Assembly: GCA_011620245.1 (NCBI GenBank)
Contig: WOZN01000033.1
Coordinates: 1 to 14,738 of the forward strand
Source of the DNA: Acidovorax sp.
GTDB taxonomy: Bacteria > Pseudomonadota > Gammaproteobacteria > Burkholderiales > Burkholderiaceae_C
DNA: 14,738 nt
Direction: 5' to 3'
Shown here: positions 6,468-13,959 of the stretch, piece by piece
How the letters are laid out: each line of letters begins with the position of its first letter
How positions within the stretch are numbered: position 1 is the stretch's first letter
The notes under the pieces: generated by a model
What the model saw: only the letters and a program-made list of their open reading frames with translations
The model's database searches: none
Told to the model about the DNA's origin: nothing
Position numbers and translations under genes: made by a program

Positions 6468-7868
6468 ATGGCACGCGTCGTCGAATCCAAAAAAGCCTGC
6501 ACCGTCAACCCGCTCAAGATGAGCCAGCCGCTGGGGGCGAGCTTCGCCTTCCTGGGGCTGGACGCCTGCATGCCCGTGATGCATGGCTCGCAGGGCTGCA
6601 CCTCGTTCGGTCTGGTGCTGCTGGTGCGCCATTTCAAGGAAGCGATCCCGCTGCAGACCACGGCCATGAACGAGGTCACCACCATCCTCGGTGGCTTCGA
6701 GAACATCGAGGCGGCGCTGCTCAACATCCGCAAGCGCGCCGCGCCGAAAGTGATCGCGATCTGCTCCACCGGCCTCACCGAAACCAAGGGTGACGACGTC
6801 AATGGCTACCTGGTCACCGCGCGCAATCGTCACCCCGAGCTGGCCGACACCGAAATCGTCTACGTCTCCACGCCCGACTACGTGGGCGCGTTTGAAGACG
6901 GCTTCAAACACGCCATCACGGCCATCGTGAAAGCGCTGGTGCAGCCGCTGCCGGTGGTGGCCGACCAGGTCACACTGCTGCCCGGCAGCCACCTTACGCC
7001 CAGCGACATCGACGAGCTGCGCGAGACCATCCAGGCCTTTGGTCTGAACCCCATCGTGCTGCCCGACATCTCGGGATCGCTCGACGGCCATATCGCGCCC
7101 GACTGGCGCGGCACCACGCTCGGCGGCACCACGCTGGAGCAGATCCGCGCTGCGGGCGCCTCGGCCTTCACGCTGGGCATCGGCGAGCAGACGCGCGAAG
7201 GCGCCGAGGCGCTGGAAAAGATCGCCGGCACGCCGCTGGAGATCTTCGAGCGCCTGACCGGCCTGGCCTGCAACGACCGCTTCCTGCAGCGCCTCTCGCA
7301 GCTTTCGGGCAAGCCGGTGCCGGCCAAATACCGGCGCCAGCGCAGCCAGTTGCTCGACGCCATGCTCGACGGCCATTTCTACACCGGTGGCGTGAAGGTG
7401 GCCATCGCGGCCGAGCCCGACCTGATGCTGGCCCTGGGCGGCCTGCTGCACGAGATGGGTGCTGAGCTCAAATGCTGCATCAGCACCACGCAATCCAAGG
7501 CCCATGCCCTGCTGCCGGCCGAGCAGGTGCTGCTCGGCGACCTCGAAGACCTGGAGATCGCGGGCAAGGATTGCGATTTGCTGATCACGCATTCGCATGG
7601 CCGCCAGGCCGCCGAGCGCCTGGACAAGCCGCTGCTGCGCGTGGGCTTTCCGGTGTTCGACCGCATCGGCAACGCGCACAAGGTGTCGGTGGGCTACCGC
7701 GGCAGCATGAACCTGATATTTGAAATCTCGAACCTGATGATCGAACGCATCACCCACCACCACGCGGGCGACTGGCCGATCACGCCCGAAGCGCAACTCG
7801 CCACGCGCCGGATCGACAAGCCCAACGACGCCTTCCCACCCACCCCGCTGGCAGCCACCAGCGCCTGA
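6468..7868 (+). CDS. nifN: Nitrogenase iron-molybdenum cofactor biosynthesis protein NifN
   Basis: A 466-residue NifK paralogue and the partner of NifE in the NifEN scaffold. C11 (KKACTVNPLKMSQPLGA) and C44 (MHGSQGCTSFGLV) sit at the places equivalent to the NifK P-cluster cysteines; C44 matches the Azotobacter NifN Cys44 ligand of the permanent [4Fe-4S]/precursor region. The STGLTETKGDD motif replaces the Nif[13 protein letters not shown], so the third cysteine is absent, as normal for NifN. The C-terminus ends with a His-rich segment (ITHHHAGDW) and a Pro/Thr-rich tail. The ATG follows AAGGA. It is separated from nifX by a 140-base spacer with a dispersed repeat, unlike the tight packing elsewhere in the operon. 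Confidence 0.97.
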   Translation: MARVVESKKACTVNPLKMSQPLGASFAFLGLDACMPVMHGSQGCTSFGLVLLVRHFKEAIPLQTTAMNEVTTILGGFENIEAALLNIRKRAAPKVIAICSTGLTETKGDDVNGYLVTARNRHPELADTEIVYVSTPDYVGAFEDGFKHAITAIVKALVQPLPVVADQVTLLPGSHLTPSDIDELRETIQAFGLNPIVLPDISGSLDGHIAPDWRGTTLGGTTLEQIRAAGASAFTLGIGEQTREGAEALEKIAGTPLEIFERLTGLACNDRFLQRLSQLSGKPVPAKYRRQRSQLLDAMLDGHFYTGGVKVAIAAEPDLMLALGGLLHEMGAELKCCISTTQSKAHALLPAEQVLLGDLEDLEIAGKDCDLLITHSHGRQAAERLDKPLLRVGFPVFDRIGNAHKVSVGYRGSMNLIFEISNLMIERITHHHAGDWPITPEAQLATRRIDKPNDAFPPTPLAATSA

Positions 7869-7879
7869 AATATGAGACA

Positions 7880-7972
7880 CCCCCTGCGCCGCTTCGCGTC
7901 TTCCCCCTTGCAGGAGGACGCACCCAGTGGCCCGGCAAAGCCGCCTCCACGGGTGCTCTGGACGGATGCCTG
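7880..7972. repeat. GC-rich dispersed intergenic repeat, copy B
   Basis: The nifN-nifX spacer contains CCCCCTGCGCCGC, a C-run (7903-7907) opposed by an AGGAGG block (7912-7916), then GGCCCGGCAAAGCCG, in the same order as the element at 2195-2290 after nifK. The G-run is interrupted, so the hairpin is weaker than in copy A. A weak sigma-54-like string, TGGACGGATGCCTGC (7959-7973), lies at its right end with correct GG/GC spacing but poor flanks. Probably an inserted, decayed repeat inside the operon. Confidence 0.55.
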
Positions 7973-8008
7973 CGTTCCGGAACCTTTGCTATCACAAGGA
8001 GAAACGTC

Positions 8009-8419
8009 ATGAAGATCGCCTTCGCCACCCAGGACAAGGAGCGCGTGGACGCGCATTTCGGCTGGGCCAAGAGCATCGTTGTTTACGAGATCTCTGCCAC
8101 CGGCCACCATTTCGTCGAGAGCTTCGAGTTTGGCGACAAGCTCGAAGAAGACGGGGATGAGGACAAGCTCGCGCCCAAGCTCGAAGCCATCAAGGACTGT
8201 GCAATCCTCTACGTGGCTGCCATCGGCGGCTCGGGCGCGGCGCGTGTCGTGGCCATGAAGATCCACCCGATCAAGGTGCCGCAGCCGGAAAACATCGCCG
8301 AGATTCTGGACAAGCTGCAGTCCGTGCTGCAAGGCACGCCGCCGCCCTGGCTGCGTAAAGCCCTGGCCAAGGACGGCGAGCGCGCATTCGATTTTGAAGA
8401 TGAAGAGGTCACCCCATGA
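8009..8419 (+). CDS. nifX: Nitrogen fixation protein NifX
   Basis: A 136-residue member of the NifX/NifB-C-terminal/NafY cofactor-binding family, which carries FeMo-co precursors between NifB and NifEN in the cytoplasm. The sequence begins [20 protein letters not shown], the canonical strand and DxHFG motif of the family, and contains the conserved [20 protein letters not shown] segment. It ends with a helix and an acidic tail, [15 protein letters not shown] (7996-8001) precedes the ATG with good spacing. Its stop overlaps the start of the next gene by four bases (ATGA), so the two are coupled. Confidence 0.96.
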   Translation: MKIAFATQDKERVDAHFGWAKSIVVYEISATGHHFVESFEFGDKLEEDGDEDKLAPKLEAIKDCAILYVAAIGGSGAARVVAMKIHPIKVPQPENIAEILDKLQSVLQGTPPPWLRKALAKDGERAFDFEDEEVTP

Positions 8420-8904
8420 ACGCCACCGCCACCCCCGAACTCGCACCCGAGAGCGACGAGGCCTTTCTCACCACGCCCTTCGTGCAGCAGCTGATCAAGC
8501 AGATGCGCGCGCAGGACACGCACGGCAGCTGGGAAGGCAAGACCGACCTGCAGCTGCTCAAACCCTTCATCCACACCGCCGAAGAGCGCCGTGCCCTGCC
8601 CATCCTGGGCGACCCGGACCCCGAGACCCTGTGGCACATGGAGATTTTCTACAACGCGATTGCGGTCGCGATCGAGCGCGAGACCGGCCAGATGGTCTCG
8701 CCCATGATGAAGATGAGCCACGAAGGCTTCGGCCGCATGGTGCTGATCGCCGGCCGCCTGGTGGTGGTCAACAAGCAGCTGCGCGACGTGCACCGCTTCG
8801 GTTTCCCATCGCTGGCCAAACTGTCTGACGCCGGCAGCAAGCTCCTGACCGAGGCCGTGGCGATGATCCGCGAGTTCCCGGCTGTCGCCCAGTACGGAGC
8901 CTGA
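8416..8904 (+). CDS. NifX-associated nitrogen fixation protein (DUF269)
   Basis: A 162-residue protein of the NifX-associated family (DUF269, Azotobacter orf5-like), almost always encoded directly after nifX. Recognisable parts are [20 protein letters not shown] near the N-terminus and the [27 protein letters not shown] segment in the C-terminal half. The biochemical role is not firmly established; a part in FeMo-co assembly or storage is assumed from gene neighbourhood. The start is the ATG of the ATGA overlap with nifX. The next gene begins 2 bases after the stop. Confidence 0.95.
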   Translation: MNATATPELAPESDEAFLTTPFVQQLIKQMRAQDTHGSWEGKTDLQLLKPFIHTAEERRALPILGDPDPETLWHMEIFYNAIAVAIERETGQMVSPMMKMSHEGFGRMVLIAGRLVVVNKQLRDVHRFGFPSLAKLSDAGSKLLTEAVAMIREFPAVAQYGA

Positions 8905-8906
8905 CC

Positions 8907-9110
8907 ATGAGCACCGAAGCCGACGAACTCAAGGCGCGCCTGAAGAAGGCCAACGCCCAGGCCACGCAGGCCAAGATGGACCTGCACGACCTCTCCGAGG
9001 ACCTGCCCACGGGCTGGGAAAACATCCTGTCCGTGGCACAGCGTTGCCACGACACCCACGCCACGCTGATGGACCTGCGCAAGGCCGTCGCCGCGGCCGC
9101 CGATAGCTGA
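8907..9110 (+). CDS. Small nif-associated helical protein (DUF683/CCE_0567 family)
   Basis: A 67-residue, wholly alpha-helical protein with heptad-like [20 protein letters not shown] at the start, a [10 protein letters not shown] turn, and a second helix [20 protein letters not shown]. This matches the small DUF683 family found beside nifX/DUF269 in many diazotrophs; the cyanobacterial member CCE_0567 folds as a two-helix hairpin and was reported to bind metal. His residues at 48 and 51 and C47 in the second helix are possible ligands. Function in nitrogen fixation is not established. It is coupled to the preceding gene by 2-base spacing. Confidence 0.9.
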   Translation: MSTEADELKARLKKANAQATQAKMDLHDLSEDLPTGWENILSVAQRCHDTHATLMDLRKAVAAAADS

Positions 9111-9121
9111 AGGAGAACGGC

Positions 9122-9433
9122 ATGAGCGAGCATTTCAGCGTCACCCTGCCCAGCGGCGCTACCTGGACGCCGACCTTCGTTTCCGCCCTGGACGAAGACA
9201 AGTGCATTGGCTGCGGCCGCTGCTTCAAGGTCTGCCCGCGTGGCGTGCTGGAACTCGTCGGGCTGACCGACGAAGGCGAGCGCATCTCGGTCAGCCTCGA
9301 CGACGATGACGACGACGATGAATACGAAAAGAAGGTGATGACCATCGCGCACCAGGAGCTGTGCATCGGCTGCACCGCCTGCTCGAAGATCTGCCCGAAG
9401 AAGTGCTACACGCACGCGCCCGCGGCCGTCTGA
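9122..9433 (+). CDS. fdxB: Nif-specific 2[4Fe-4S] ferredoxin III
   Basis: A 103-residue bacterial-type ferredoxin of the nif-specific ferredoxin III family. Two clusters are indicated by C28-x2-C31-x2-C34-x3-C38 ([12 protein letters not shown]) and C81-x2-C84-x2-C87-x3-C91 ([15 protein letters not shown]), with an extra Cys at 95. Between them lies an acidic run with eight Asp followed by EYEKK (residues 60-71), a family-typical loop that is unusually acidic here. It is thought to donate electrons for FeMo-co biosynthesis rather than to NifH; this is family knowledge. AGGAG overlaps the stop of the preceding gene. nifQ follows after 10 bases. Confidence 0.95.
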   Translation: MSEHFSVTLPSGATWTPTFVSALDEDKCIGCGRCFKVCPRGVLELVGLTDEGERISVSLDDDDDDDEYEKKVMTIAHQELCIGCTACSKICPKKCYTHAPAAV

Positions 9434-9443
9434 GGATTGCGCC

Positions 9444-9860
9444 ATGCTGCAACTCGTCGAACCCCGTCTGGACTGGGCCTTGCTTGAGGGGCGCATGCGC
9501 TCGCGCGAAGACGAAGTTGAAGACCTGATGGCACTTTTGATGGAGCATTCTGACCCTTCGGCTGGACCCGAGGCCGAGCGTCACCATATCGCTCGGCTGA
9601 TCGCCTGCGCCAGCTTGGGCGACGCTCATCTGTGGCAGGACATGGGGCTGCCTTCGCGCGACGCGTTGAGCCTTCTCATCCAGCGATGGTTTCCGGCACT
9701 GGCGGCACGCAATGTTGACAACATGAAGTGGAAGAAGTTCTTTTACCGCCAGTTGTGTGTGAAAGAAGAGATCCTGATCTGTAAATCGCCCAGCTGCGCG
9801 GCCTGCGGGGATCAGGCCCTCTGTTTCGGGCCCGAGGACGCAGCGGCGCGCACTGAATGA
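9444..9860 (+). CDS. nifQ: Molybdenum-delivery protein NifQ
   Basis: A 138-residue NifQ, which carries a Mo-Fe-S cluster and donates molybdenum to the NifEN/NifH complex. The signature C113-x4-C118-x2-C121-x5-C127 (CKSPSCAACGDQALC) is intact and preceded by MKWKKFFYRQLC, the usual context. It is shorter than the enterobacterial protein (about 167 residues), with the N-terminal part reduced. The helix RLIACASLGDAHLWQDMGL is also family-typical. GAGGA overlapping the fdxB stop serves as ribosome binding site. It is the last nif gene in the window; the following 260 bases have no + strand gene, so it likely ends the nifE operon. Confidence 0.94.
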   Translation: MLQLVEPRLDWALLEGRMRSREDEVEDLMALLMEHSDPSAGPEAERHHIARLIACASLGDAHLWQDMGLPSRDALSLLIQRWFPALAARNVDNMKWKKFFYRQLCVKEEILICKSPSCAACGDQALCFGPEDAAARTE

Positions 9861-9912
9861 ATCTCCCCAGTCGCTTCGGCCATCAGCGCTTTTGGGGCAT
9901 TGCCCGGGCCGT

Positions 9913-10113
9913 TCATTTGTTCAGTCCCAGGGCCGCGAAACAGGCGGCGAACTCCGGCACCACACCGCTGGCCAGCCGGCGTGTGGTCAGTTTCTGGGCC
10001 AGTGCCACCTTGTCCCAATGCGCTGGACTTTCACGATCAAGGCCTTGTAGTCGGTAGCTGTAGTATCCGATAACAACAACAGGCCTCCCTTGCTTGCCCG
10101 AGGGTGGTGCGAA
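9913..10113 (-). pseudogene. Probable 3' remnant of an unidentified gene on the minus strand
   Basis: On the minus strand the frame is open for 66 codons from 10113 to the TGA at 9915-9913. It encodes a protein-like C-terminus (RPVVVIGYYSYRLQGLDRES, then AHWDKVALAQKLTTRRLASG, ending in CFAALGLNK). An upstream in-frame TAG (10114-10116) cuts it off and no start with a ribosome binding site is visible, so this looks like a decapitated gene, broken when the restriction locus and the nif cluster were joined. A second minus frame (TDYKALIVKVQ, about 9990-10060) also looks coding-like, hinting at a frameshift. I do not recognise the family; chance openness in GC-rich DNA is possible. Confidence 0.35.
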
Positions 10114-10120
10114 CTACCGA

Positions 10121-12613
10121 ATGGACAAGACCAATCTCTCCGAAAGCGATATTTGCGACAAATTCATCCGCCCGGCCATGGAGCAAGCTGGGTGGAACGG
10201 TCTGGACCAGATTTTTCGGGAATACCCGTTGCGGGCCGGGCGTGTGGTGGTACGCGGCAGCAAGGCCTACCGCGACAAGAGCACGGTGCTCAGGGCCGAC
10301 TACGCCTTGTTCCATAAGGCCAACATTCCCCTGGCGGTCGTTGAGGCCAAAGACAACACGCATGCCGTCGGCGCGGGCATGGGGCAGGCGTTGAACTATG
10401 CCCAGCTGCTCGATGTGCCGTTCAGCTTCTCCAGCAATGGCGACGGTTTCGTGTTCCGCGACGCCACCCTGGCCACTGGCGTGCTGGAGCAGAACCTCGC
10501 CCTCGAACAATTCCCCTCGCCGCAGGAGCTGTGGCGCCGCTACTGCACCTGGAAGGGCTGGTCGGCCGAGCAAAGCCGCGTCGCCGGATTCGACTACGCC
10601 CCCCACAAGACCCCGCGCTACTACCAGCTCAATGCCGTGAACCGCGCGGTCGAGGCCATCGCCGCCGGGCAAAACCGCGTGCTGCTGGTCATGGCCACCG
10701 GCACCGGCAAGACCTACACCGCCTTCCAGATCATCTGGCGCCTGTGGAAGAGCGGCGCCAAAAAACGCATCCTGTTCCTGGCCGACCGCAACATCCTCAT
10801 CGACCAGACCATGGTCAACGACTTTCGCCCCTTCAAGGGCGCCATGGCCAAGCTCAGCCCCCATGCCAAAGGCATCTCCAGAGATGCGGCCAAAGGCGTG
10901 GAGCGGGTCGATGCGCAGGGCGCGGTGTCGCTCGAAGATGTGGACCTGGCCGTCAACAAAACCACCAAGCTGGTGGACAAAAGCTACGAGATTTACCTGT
11001 CGCTCTACCAGGCCGTCACCGGCACCGAGGAAGAGCGCAACATCTACAAGCAGTTCAGCCCTGACTTTTTCGACCTCATCGTGGTGGACGAATGCCACCG
11101 CGGCAGCGCGGCCGAAGACTCCGCCTGGCGCGACATCCTCACCTACTTTGCCAGCGCCACGCAAATCGGCCTGACCGCCACGCCCAAGGAGACCAGGGAC
11201 GTTTCCAGCAGCGATTACTTCGGCGAGCCCGTCTATACCTACAGCTTGAAGCAAGGCATCGAAGACGGCTACCTGGCCCCGTACAAGGTCATCCGCGTGG
11301 ACCTCGACAAGGACACCTTCGGCTGGCGCCCCACGGCGGGCATGACCGACAAGCACGGCCACGCCATCGAAGACCGCATCTACACCGGCGCCGACATGAA
11401 CCGCAAGCTGGTGCTGGAGCAGCGCGACGTGGCGGTGGCCGCCAAGATCACCGAATATTTGAAGGCCACCGACCGCTACGCCAAGACCATCGTGTTTTGC
11501 GAAGACATCGACCACGCCGCGCGCATGCGCCAGGCCCTCAGCAACGCCAACGCCGACCTGTGCGCCACCCAGCCCAAATACGTGGTGCAGATCACCGGCG
11601 ACAACACCGAGGGCAAGCTGGAGCTCGACAACTTCATCGACCCCGAAAAAACCTACCCGGTGATCGCCACCACCTCCAGGCTCATGAGCACCGGGGTCGA
11701 TGCCCAGACCTGCAAGCTCATCGTGCTCGACCAGGGCATCAAGTCCATGACGCTGTTCAAGCAGATCATTGGCCGGGGCACCCGCCTGCGTGAAGACCTG
11801 GGCAAGACCTGGTTCACCATTCTCGACTTCAAGCGCGCCACCGAGCTGTTTGCCGACAAGGACTTCGACGGCGAGCCCGTGCAAATCTACGAACCCGGCG
11901 CAGGCGAGCCCGTGGCGCCGCCCGAGCCTCTTGGCTCGCCCGATCCATTCGATCCCGGCCAACCCTTTCAGCCCGAGCCTGTCGAAGGCCAAACCCTGGG
12001 CCCTTTCGCGGGCAGCGGCACTGCCGATGGACCGAAAAAATACATCCTCGGCAACAACGTCACCGTGGCCGTGGCGCGCGAGCGCGTGCAATACCTCAAC
12101 GCCCAGGGCAAGCTCATCACCGAAAGCCTGCGCGACTACACCCGCATCAACCTGCGCAAGCGCTTCGACTCGCTCGACCAGTTCCTGCAGGCCTGGCAAC
12201 AGGCCGACCGCAAGGCCGCCCTGCTGCAAGAACTCGAAGGGCAGGGCGTGCTGCTCGAAGCCCTGGCCGATGAAGTTGGCAAAGACCTCGACCCGTTCGA
12301 CCTGCTGCTGCATGTGGCCTACGACCAGCCCCCGCTCACCCGCAGCGAGCGCGCCCGCCGCGTGCAAAAGCGCAACGTCTTCACCCAATACGGCCCCGTG
12401 GCCCGCAAGGTGCTGCAGGCTTTGCTCGACAAATACGCCGACGAAGGCATTGCCACCATCGAGAGCAATGAAGTCTTCAAACTCCAGCCCTTCACCGACC
12501 TGGGCAGCCCCGTGGAGCTGGTGCGCAGCTTTGGTGGCCGCCCGCAATACCTGAGCGCCCTGCAAACCCTGGAGCGCGAGCTGTATGCGCCCTTGCACAG
12601 TGCCCCGGCTTGA
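10121..12613 (+). CDS. hsdR: Type I restriction enzyme R subunit (HsdR, EcoEI-like)
   Basis: An 830-residue motor/nuclease subunit of a type I restriction-modification enzyme, which translocates and cleaves unmodified DNA in complex with HsdM and HsdS. An N-terminal PD-(D/E)xK nuclease is seen as D60 and E75-x-K77 (RADYALF, VVEAKDN). Helicase motifs follow: Walker A ATGTGKT (192-198), DECH (323-326), TATP (352-355) and QIIGRGTR (548-555). Length and C-terminal part fit the EcoEI/type IB group rather than the longer EcoKI type. Residues 592-636 form a Pro/Gly-rich linker partly encoded by a REP-like sequence. ATG at 10121 is chosen over an in-frame TTG at 10094 because the protein then starts MDKTNLSESD. 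A weak promoter-like TTGTAG with CGATAA at 17-base spacing lies at 10045-10073. Confidence 0.95.
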   Translation: MDKTNLSESDICDKFIRPAMEQAGWNGLDQIFREYPLRAGRVVVRGSKAYRDKSTVLRADYALFHKANIPLAVVEAKDNTHAVGAGMGQALNYAQLLDVPFSFSSNGDGFVFRDATLATGVLEQNLALEQFPSPQELWRRYCTWKGWSAEQSRVAGFDYAPHKTPRYYQLNAVNRAVEAIAAGQNRVLLVMATGTGKTYTAFQIIWRLWKSGAKKRILFLADRNILIDQTMVNDFRPFKGAMAKLSPHAKGISRDAAKGVERVDAQGAVSLEDVDLAVNKTTKLVDKSYEIYLSLYQAVTGTEEERNIYKQFSPDFFDLIVVDECHRGSAAEDSAWRDILTYFASATQIGLTATPKETRDVSSSDYFGEPVYTYSLKQGIEDGYLAPYKVIRVDLDKDTFGWRPTAGMTDKHGHAIEDRIYTGADMNRKLVLEQRDVAVAAKITEYLKATDRYAKTIVFCEDIDHAARMRQALSNANADLCATQPKYVVQITGDNTEGKLELDNFIDPEKTYPVIATTSRLMSTGVDAQTCKLIVLDQGIKSMTLFKQIIGRGTRLREDLGKTWFTILDFKRATELFADKDFDGEPVQIYEPGAGEPVAPPEPLGSPDPFDPGQPFQPEPVEGQTLGPFAGSGTADGPKKYILGNNVTVAVARERVQYLNAQGKLITESLRDYTRINLRKRFDSLDQFLQAWQQADRKAALLQELEGQGVLLEALADEVGKDLDPFDLLLHVAYDQPPLTRSERARRVQKRNVFTQYGPVARKVLQALLDKYADEGIATIESNEVFKLQPFTDLGSPVELVRSFGGRPQYLSALQTLERELYAPLHSAPA
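11967..11988 (+). repeat. REP-like half-element inside hsdR
   Basis: The string beginning TTCAGCCCGAGCCTGTCGAA matches the REP-like arm at 3151-3174 (read on the minus strand) with a one-base gap and a few changes. It is in frame and encodes FQPEPVEG in the linker of HsdR. Read in this frame, such elements characteristically give peptides like RPELVEG. It appears to be an ancient insertion tolerated in a flexible linker. Confidence 0.6.
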
Positions 12614-12623
12614 CTATCTGAAA

Positions 12624-12661
12624 TTATCTTGAAAAAGATAAAATATCAAAAAATTGATATT
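12624..12661. promoter_or_regulatory. Two adjacent AT-rich palindromes upstream of the ATPase gene
   Basis: In the 60-base spacer after hsdR, TTATCTT-GAAA-AAGATAA (12624-12641) and AATATCAA-AAAA-TTGATATT (12642-12661) are perfect palindromes placed end to end. This spacer is strikingly AT-rich against GC-rich surroundings. They could be operator sites, a promoter with hairpins, or a terminator for hsdR. The ribosome binding site AAGGA (12663-12667) follows directly. Pairing is seen; function is inferred. Confidence 0.55.
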
Positions 12662-12673
12662 CAAGGATAGTTG

Positions 12674-13852
12674 ATGTTCTACTACCCACGCACCCCGCTT
12701 GCCGCCGCGTTGGCAGATGCCCTGCAAGGCAAAGCTGCCTTCAGTGATGCGCCCAACGGCCTGTTTCTGGCAGCGCCACGGCGCACGGGCAAAACCACCT
12801 TTTTGCTGTCCGACCTCATGCCCGAGCTGGCGCGGCGCCAGGTGGTGGTGGTGTACGTGGACTTGTGGGCCGACCAAAAGCGCGACCCCGGCAGCCTGAT
12901 TGCCGAAGCCGTGGGTCGCTCGCTCATGAAGCAACTCGGTGTGGTCGCCAAAACCGCCCGCTCCGCAGGGTTGGAGAGTATCAGCGTGGGCGGGATCAAG
13001 ATCGACACCTCCAAAATTGGCCGTACCGATGGCAGCACACTGGCCCACGCACTGCGCGCCCTGGTTGAAGCCGCCAAAAAACCCGTGGCGCTGATCATCG
13101 ACGAGGCCCAGCACGCCCTCACCAGCGAGGCGGGCGAAACCGCCATGGCCGCCCTCAAGTCGGCCCGTGACCAGCTCAATCGGCCTGGCCAGGCCCAGCT
13201 CATGCTGGTCATGTCGGGTTCTGACCGCGACAAGCTGCTGCGCCTTGTCAACACCAGCGCCGCCCCGTTTTTCGGCTCGCAAATCCAGCGCATGCCGGAA
13301 CTGGGGCCTGATTTTGTGGCCCACATTGCCCACCTCATCACCCGCCAGCGGCCCGACCTGGGCGAGGTAAACCAGGCCGCCCTGGCAGAGGCTTTTGCCC
13401 TGTTTGGCCAGCGCCCACAATTTTTCATGGAAGCCCTGGGCCAGGTGCTCAGCCCCCTGGCCACCCACACCGGCCGGTTTGAAGACGCCATGCTGGCCAA
13501 GGCGGCCGAGCAGCAGCGCAGCGACGAAGCACAGATGGAGAGCGACTACACCGCCCTGCGCCCGCTGGAACAAGCTGTGCTGTGGCGCATGCTGGAGCAG
13601 GGCACCCGGTTTCGCCCCTACGACGCCGATGCCTTGCAGTTTTACAGCGACAAAACGGGTGACAAAGTCACCGTGGCCAAGGCACAAAAAGCCCTGGAGA
13701 GCCTGCGTGCCCACCAGCCCAGCCTGGTTTGGAAATCCGCCCGCAGTGAATACGCCGTCGAAGACGCCGCCATGCTGCGCTGGTATGCCCAGCGCATACA
13801 GGCTGGGACCTGGCCGCCGGCAGGCCCGCAGCTTGATTGGCTGGATGAATAA
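12674..13852 (+). CDS. P-loop ATPase encoded between hsdR and hsdM
   Basis: A 392-residue STAND/AAA-type ATPase. Walker A is APRRTGKT (34-41), Walker B is VALIIDEAQH (138-147), and VMSGSDRDKL (179-188) resembles a sensor-1/arginine-finger region. Residues 205-280 fit a helical lid, and about 295-375 (LRPLEQAVLWRMLEQG onwards) looks like a winged-helix DNA-binding domain. No nuclease, protease or membrane segment is visible. ATG 12674 is preferred over TTG 12671 because AAGGA at 12663-12667 is well spaced. It sits within a type I restriction-modification locus yet has its own AT-rich palindromic leader. It may regulate or assist the restriction enzyme or be an independent defence gene inserted there; function unknown. 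Confidence 0.85.
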   Translation: MFYYPRTPLAAALADALQGKAAFSDAPNGLFLAAPRRTGKTTFLLSDLMPELARRQVVVVYVDLWADQKRDPGSLIAEAVGRSLMKQLGVVAKTARSAGLESISVGGIKIDTSKIGRTDGSTLAHALRALVEAAKKPVALIIDEAQHALTSEAGETAMAALKSARDQLNRPGQAQLMLVMSGSDRDKLLRLVNTSAAPFFGSQIQRMPELGPDFVAHIAHLITRQRPDLGEVNQAALAEAFALFGQRPQFFMEALGQVLSPLATHTGRFEDAMLAKAAEQQRSDEAQMESDYTALRPLEQAVLWRMLEQGTRFRPYDADALQFYSDKTGDKVTVAKAQKALESLRAHQPSLVWKSARSEYAVEDAAMLRWYAQRIQAGTWPPAGPQLDWLDE

Positions 13853-13891
13853 GCCGGCCCTGCCATCCCTGCCAGCGCAGTCAATCACTCC

Positions 13892-13942
13892 GTTTTTAAT
13901 AGCTGCCTGCGCTTATCTGGTAAGCGCTAGAGCCCGTTTTTG
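13892..13942. repeat. Dispersed stem-loop repeat before hsdM
   Basis: The spacer between the ATPase and hsdM has GCGCTTA (13909-13915), loop TCTGG, TAAGCGC (13921-13927), flanked by TTTTTAATAGCTGCCT on the left and TAGAGCCCGTTTTT on the right. This pattern resembles a repeat I recall from Comamonadaceae intergenic DNA (AGCTGC-GCGCTTA-hairpin-GCTAGAG); this was not searched. The flanking T-runs on both sides would let it act as a weak bidirectional terminator. Confidence 0.5.
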
Positions 13943-13959
13943 TTCAAAGTCTGCAATCC

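Noticed and set aside
6240..7880. Long minus-strand open frame opposite the nifE end and nifN
   Set aside because: A shadow of nifN codon bias; the translation is repetitive (VGLG, QHHQ-type) and matches nothing, and the real product on + is clear.
7959..7973. Sigma-54-like sequence TGGACGGATGCCTGC ahead of nifX
   Set aside because: GG and GC spacing is right but the flanking bases are poor and it lies inside the dispersed repeat; not strong enough to call a promoter.
10094..10120. Upstream TTG start for hsdR
   Set aside because: It adds only nine residues with no HsdR resemblance; the ATG at 10121 gives a normal N-terminus.
10037..12598. Very long open frame on the minus strand opposite hsdR (over 850 codons)
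   Set aside because: It mirrors hsdR codon by codon in GC-rich DNA, has a low-complexity Val/Gly/Ala/His-rich translation and no recognisable domain, while the + strand has all HsdR motifs.
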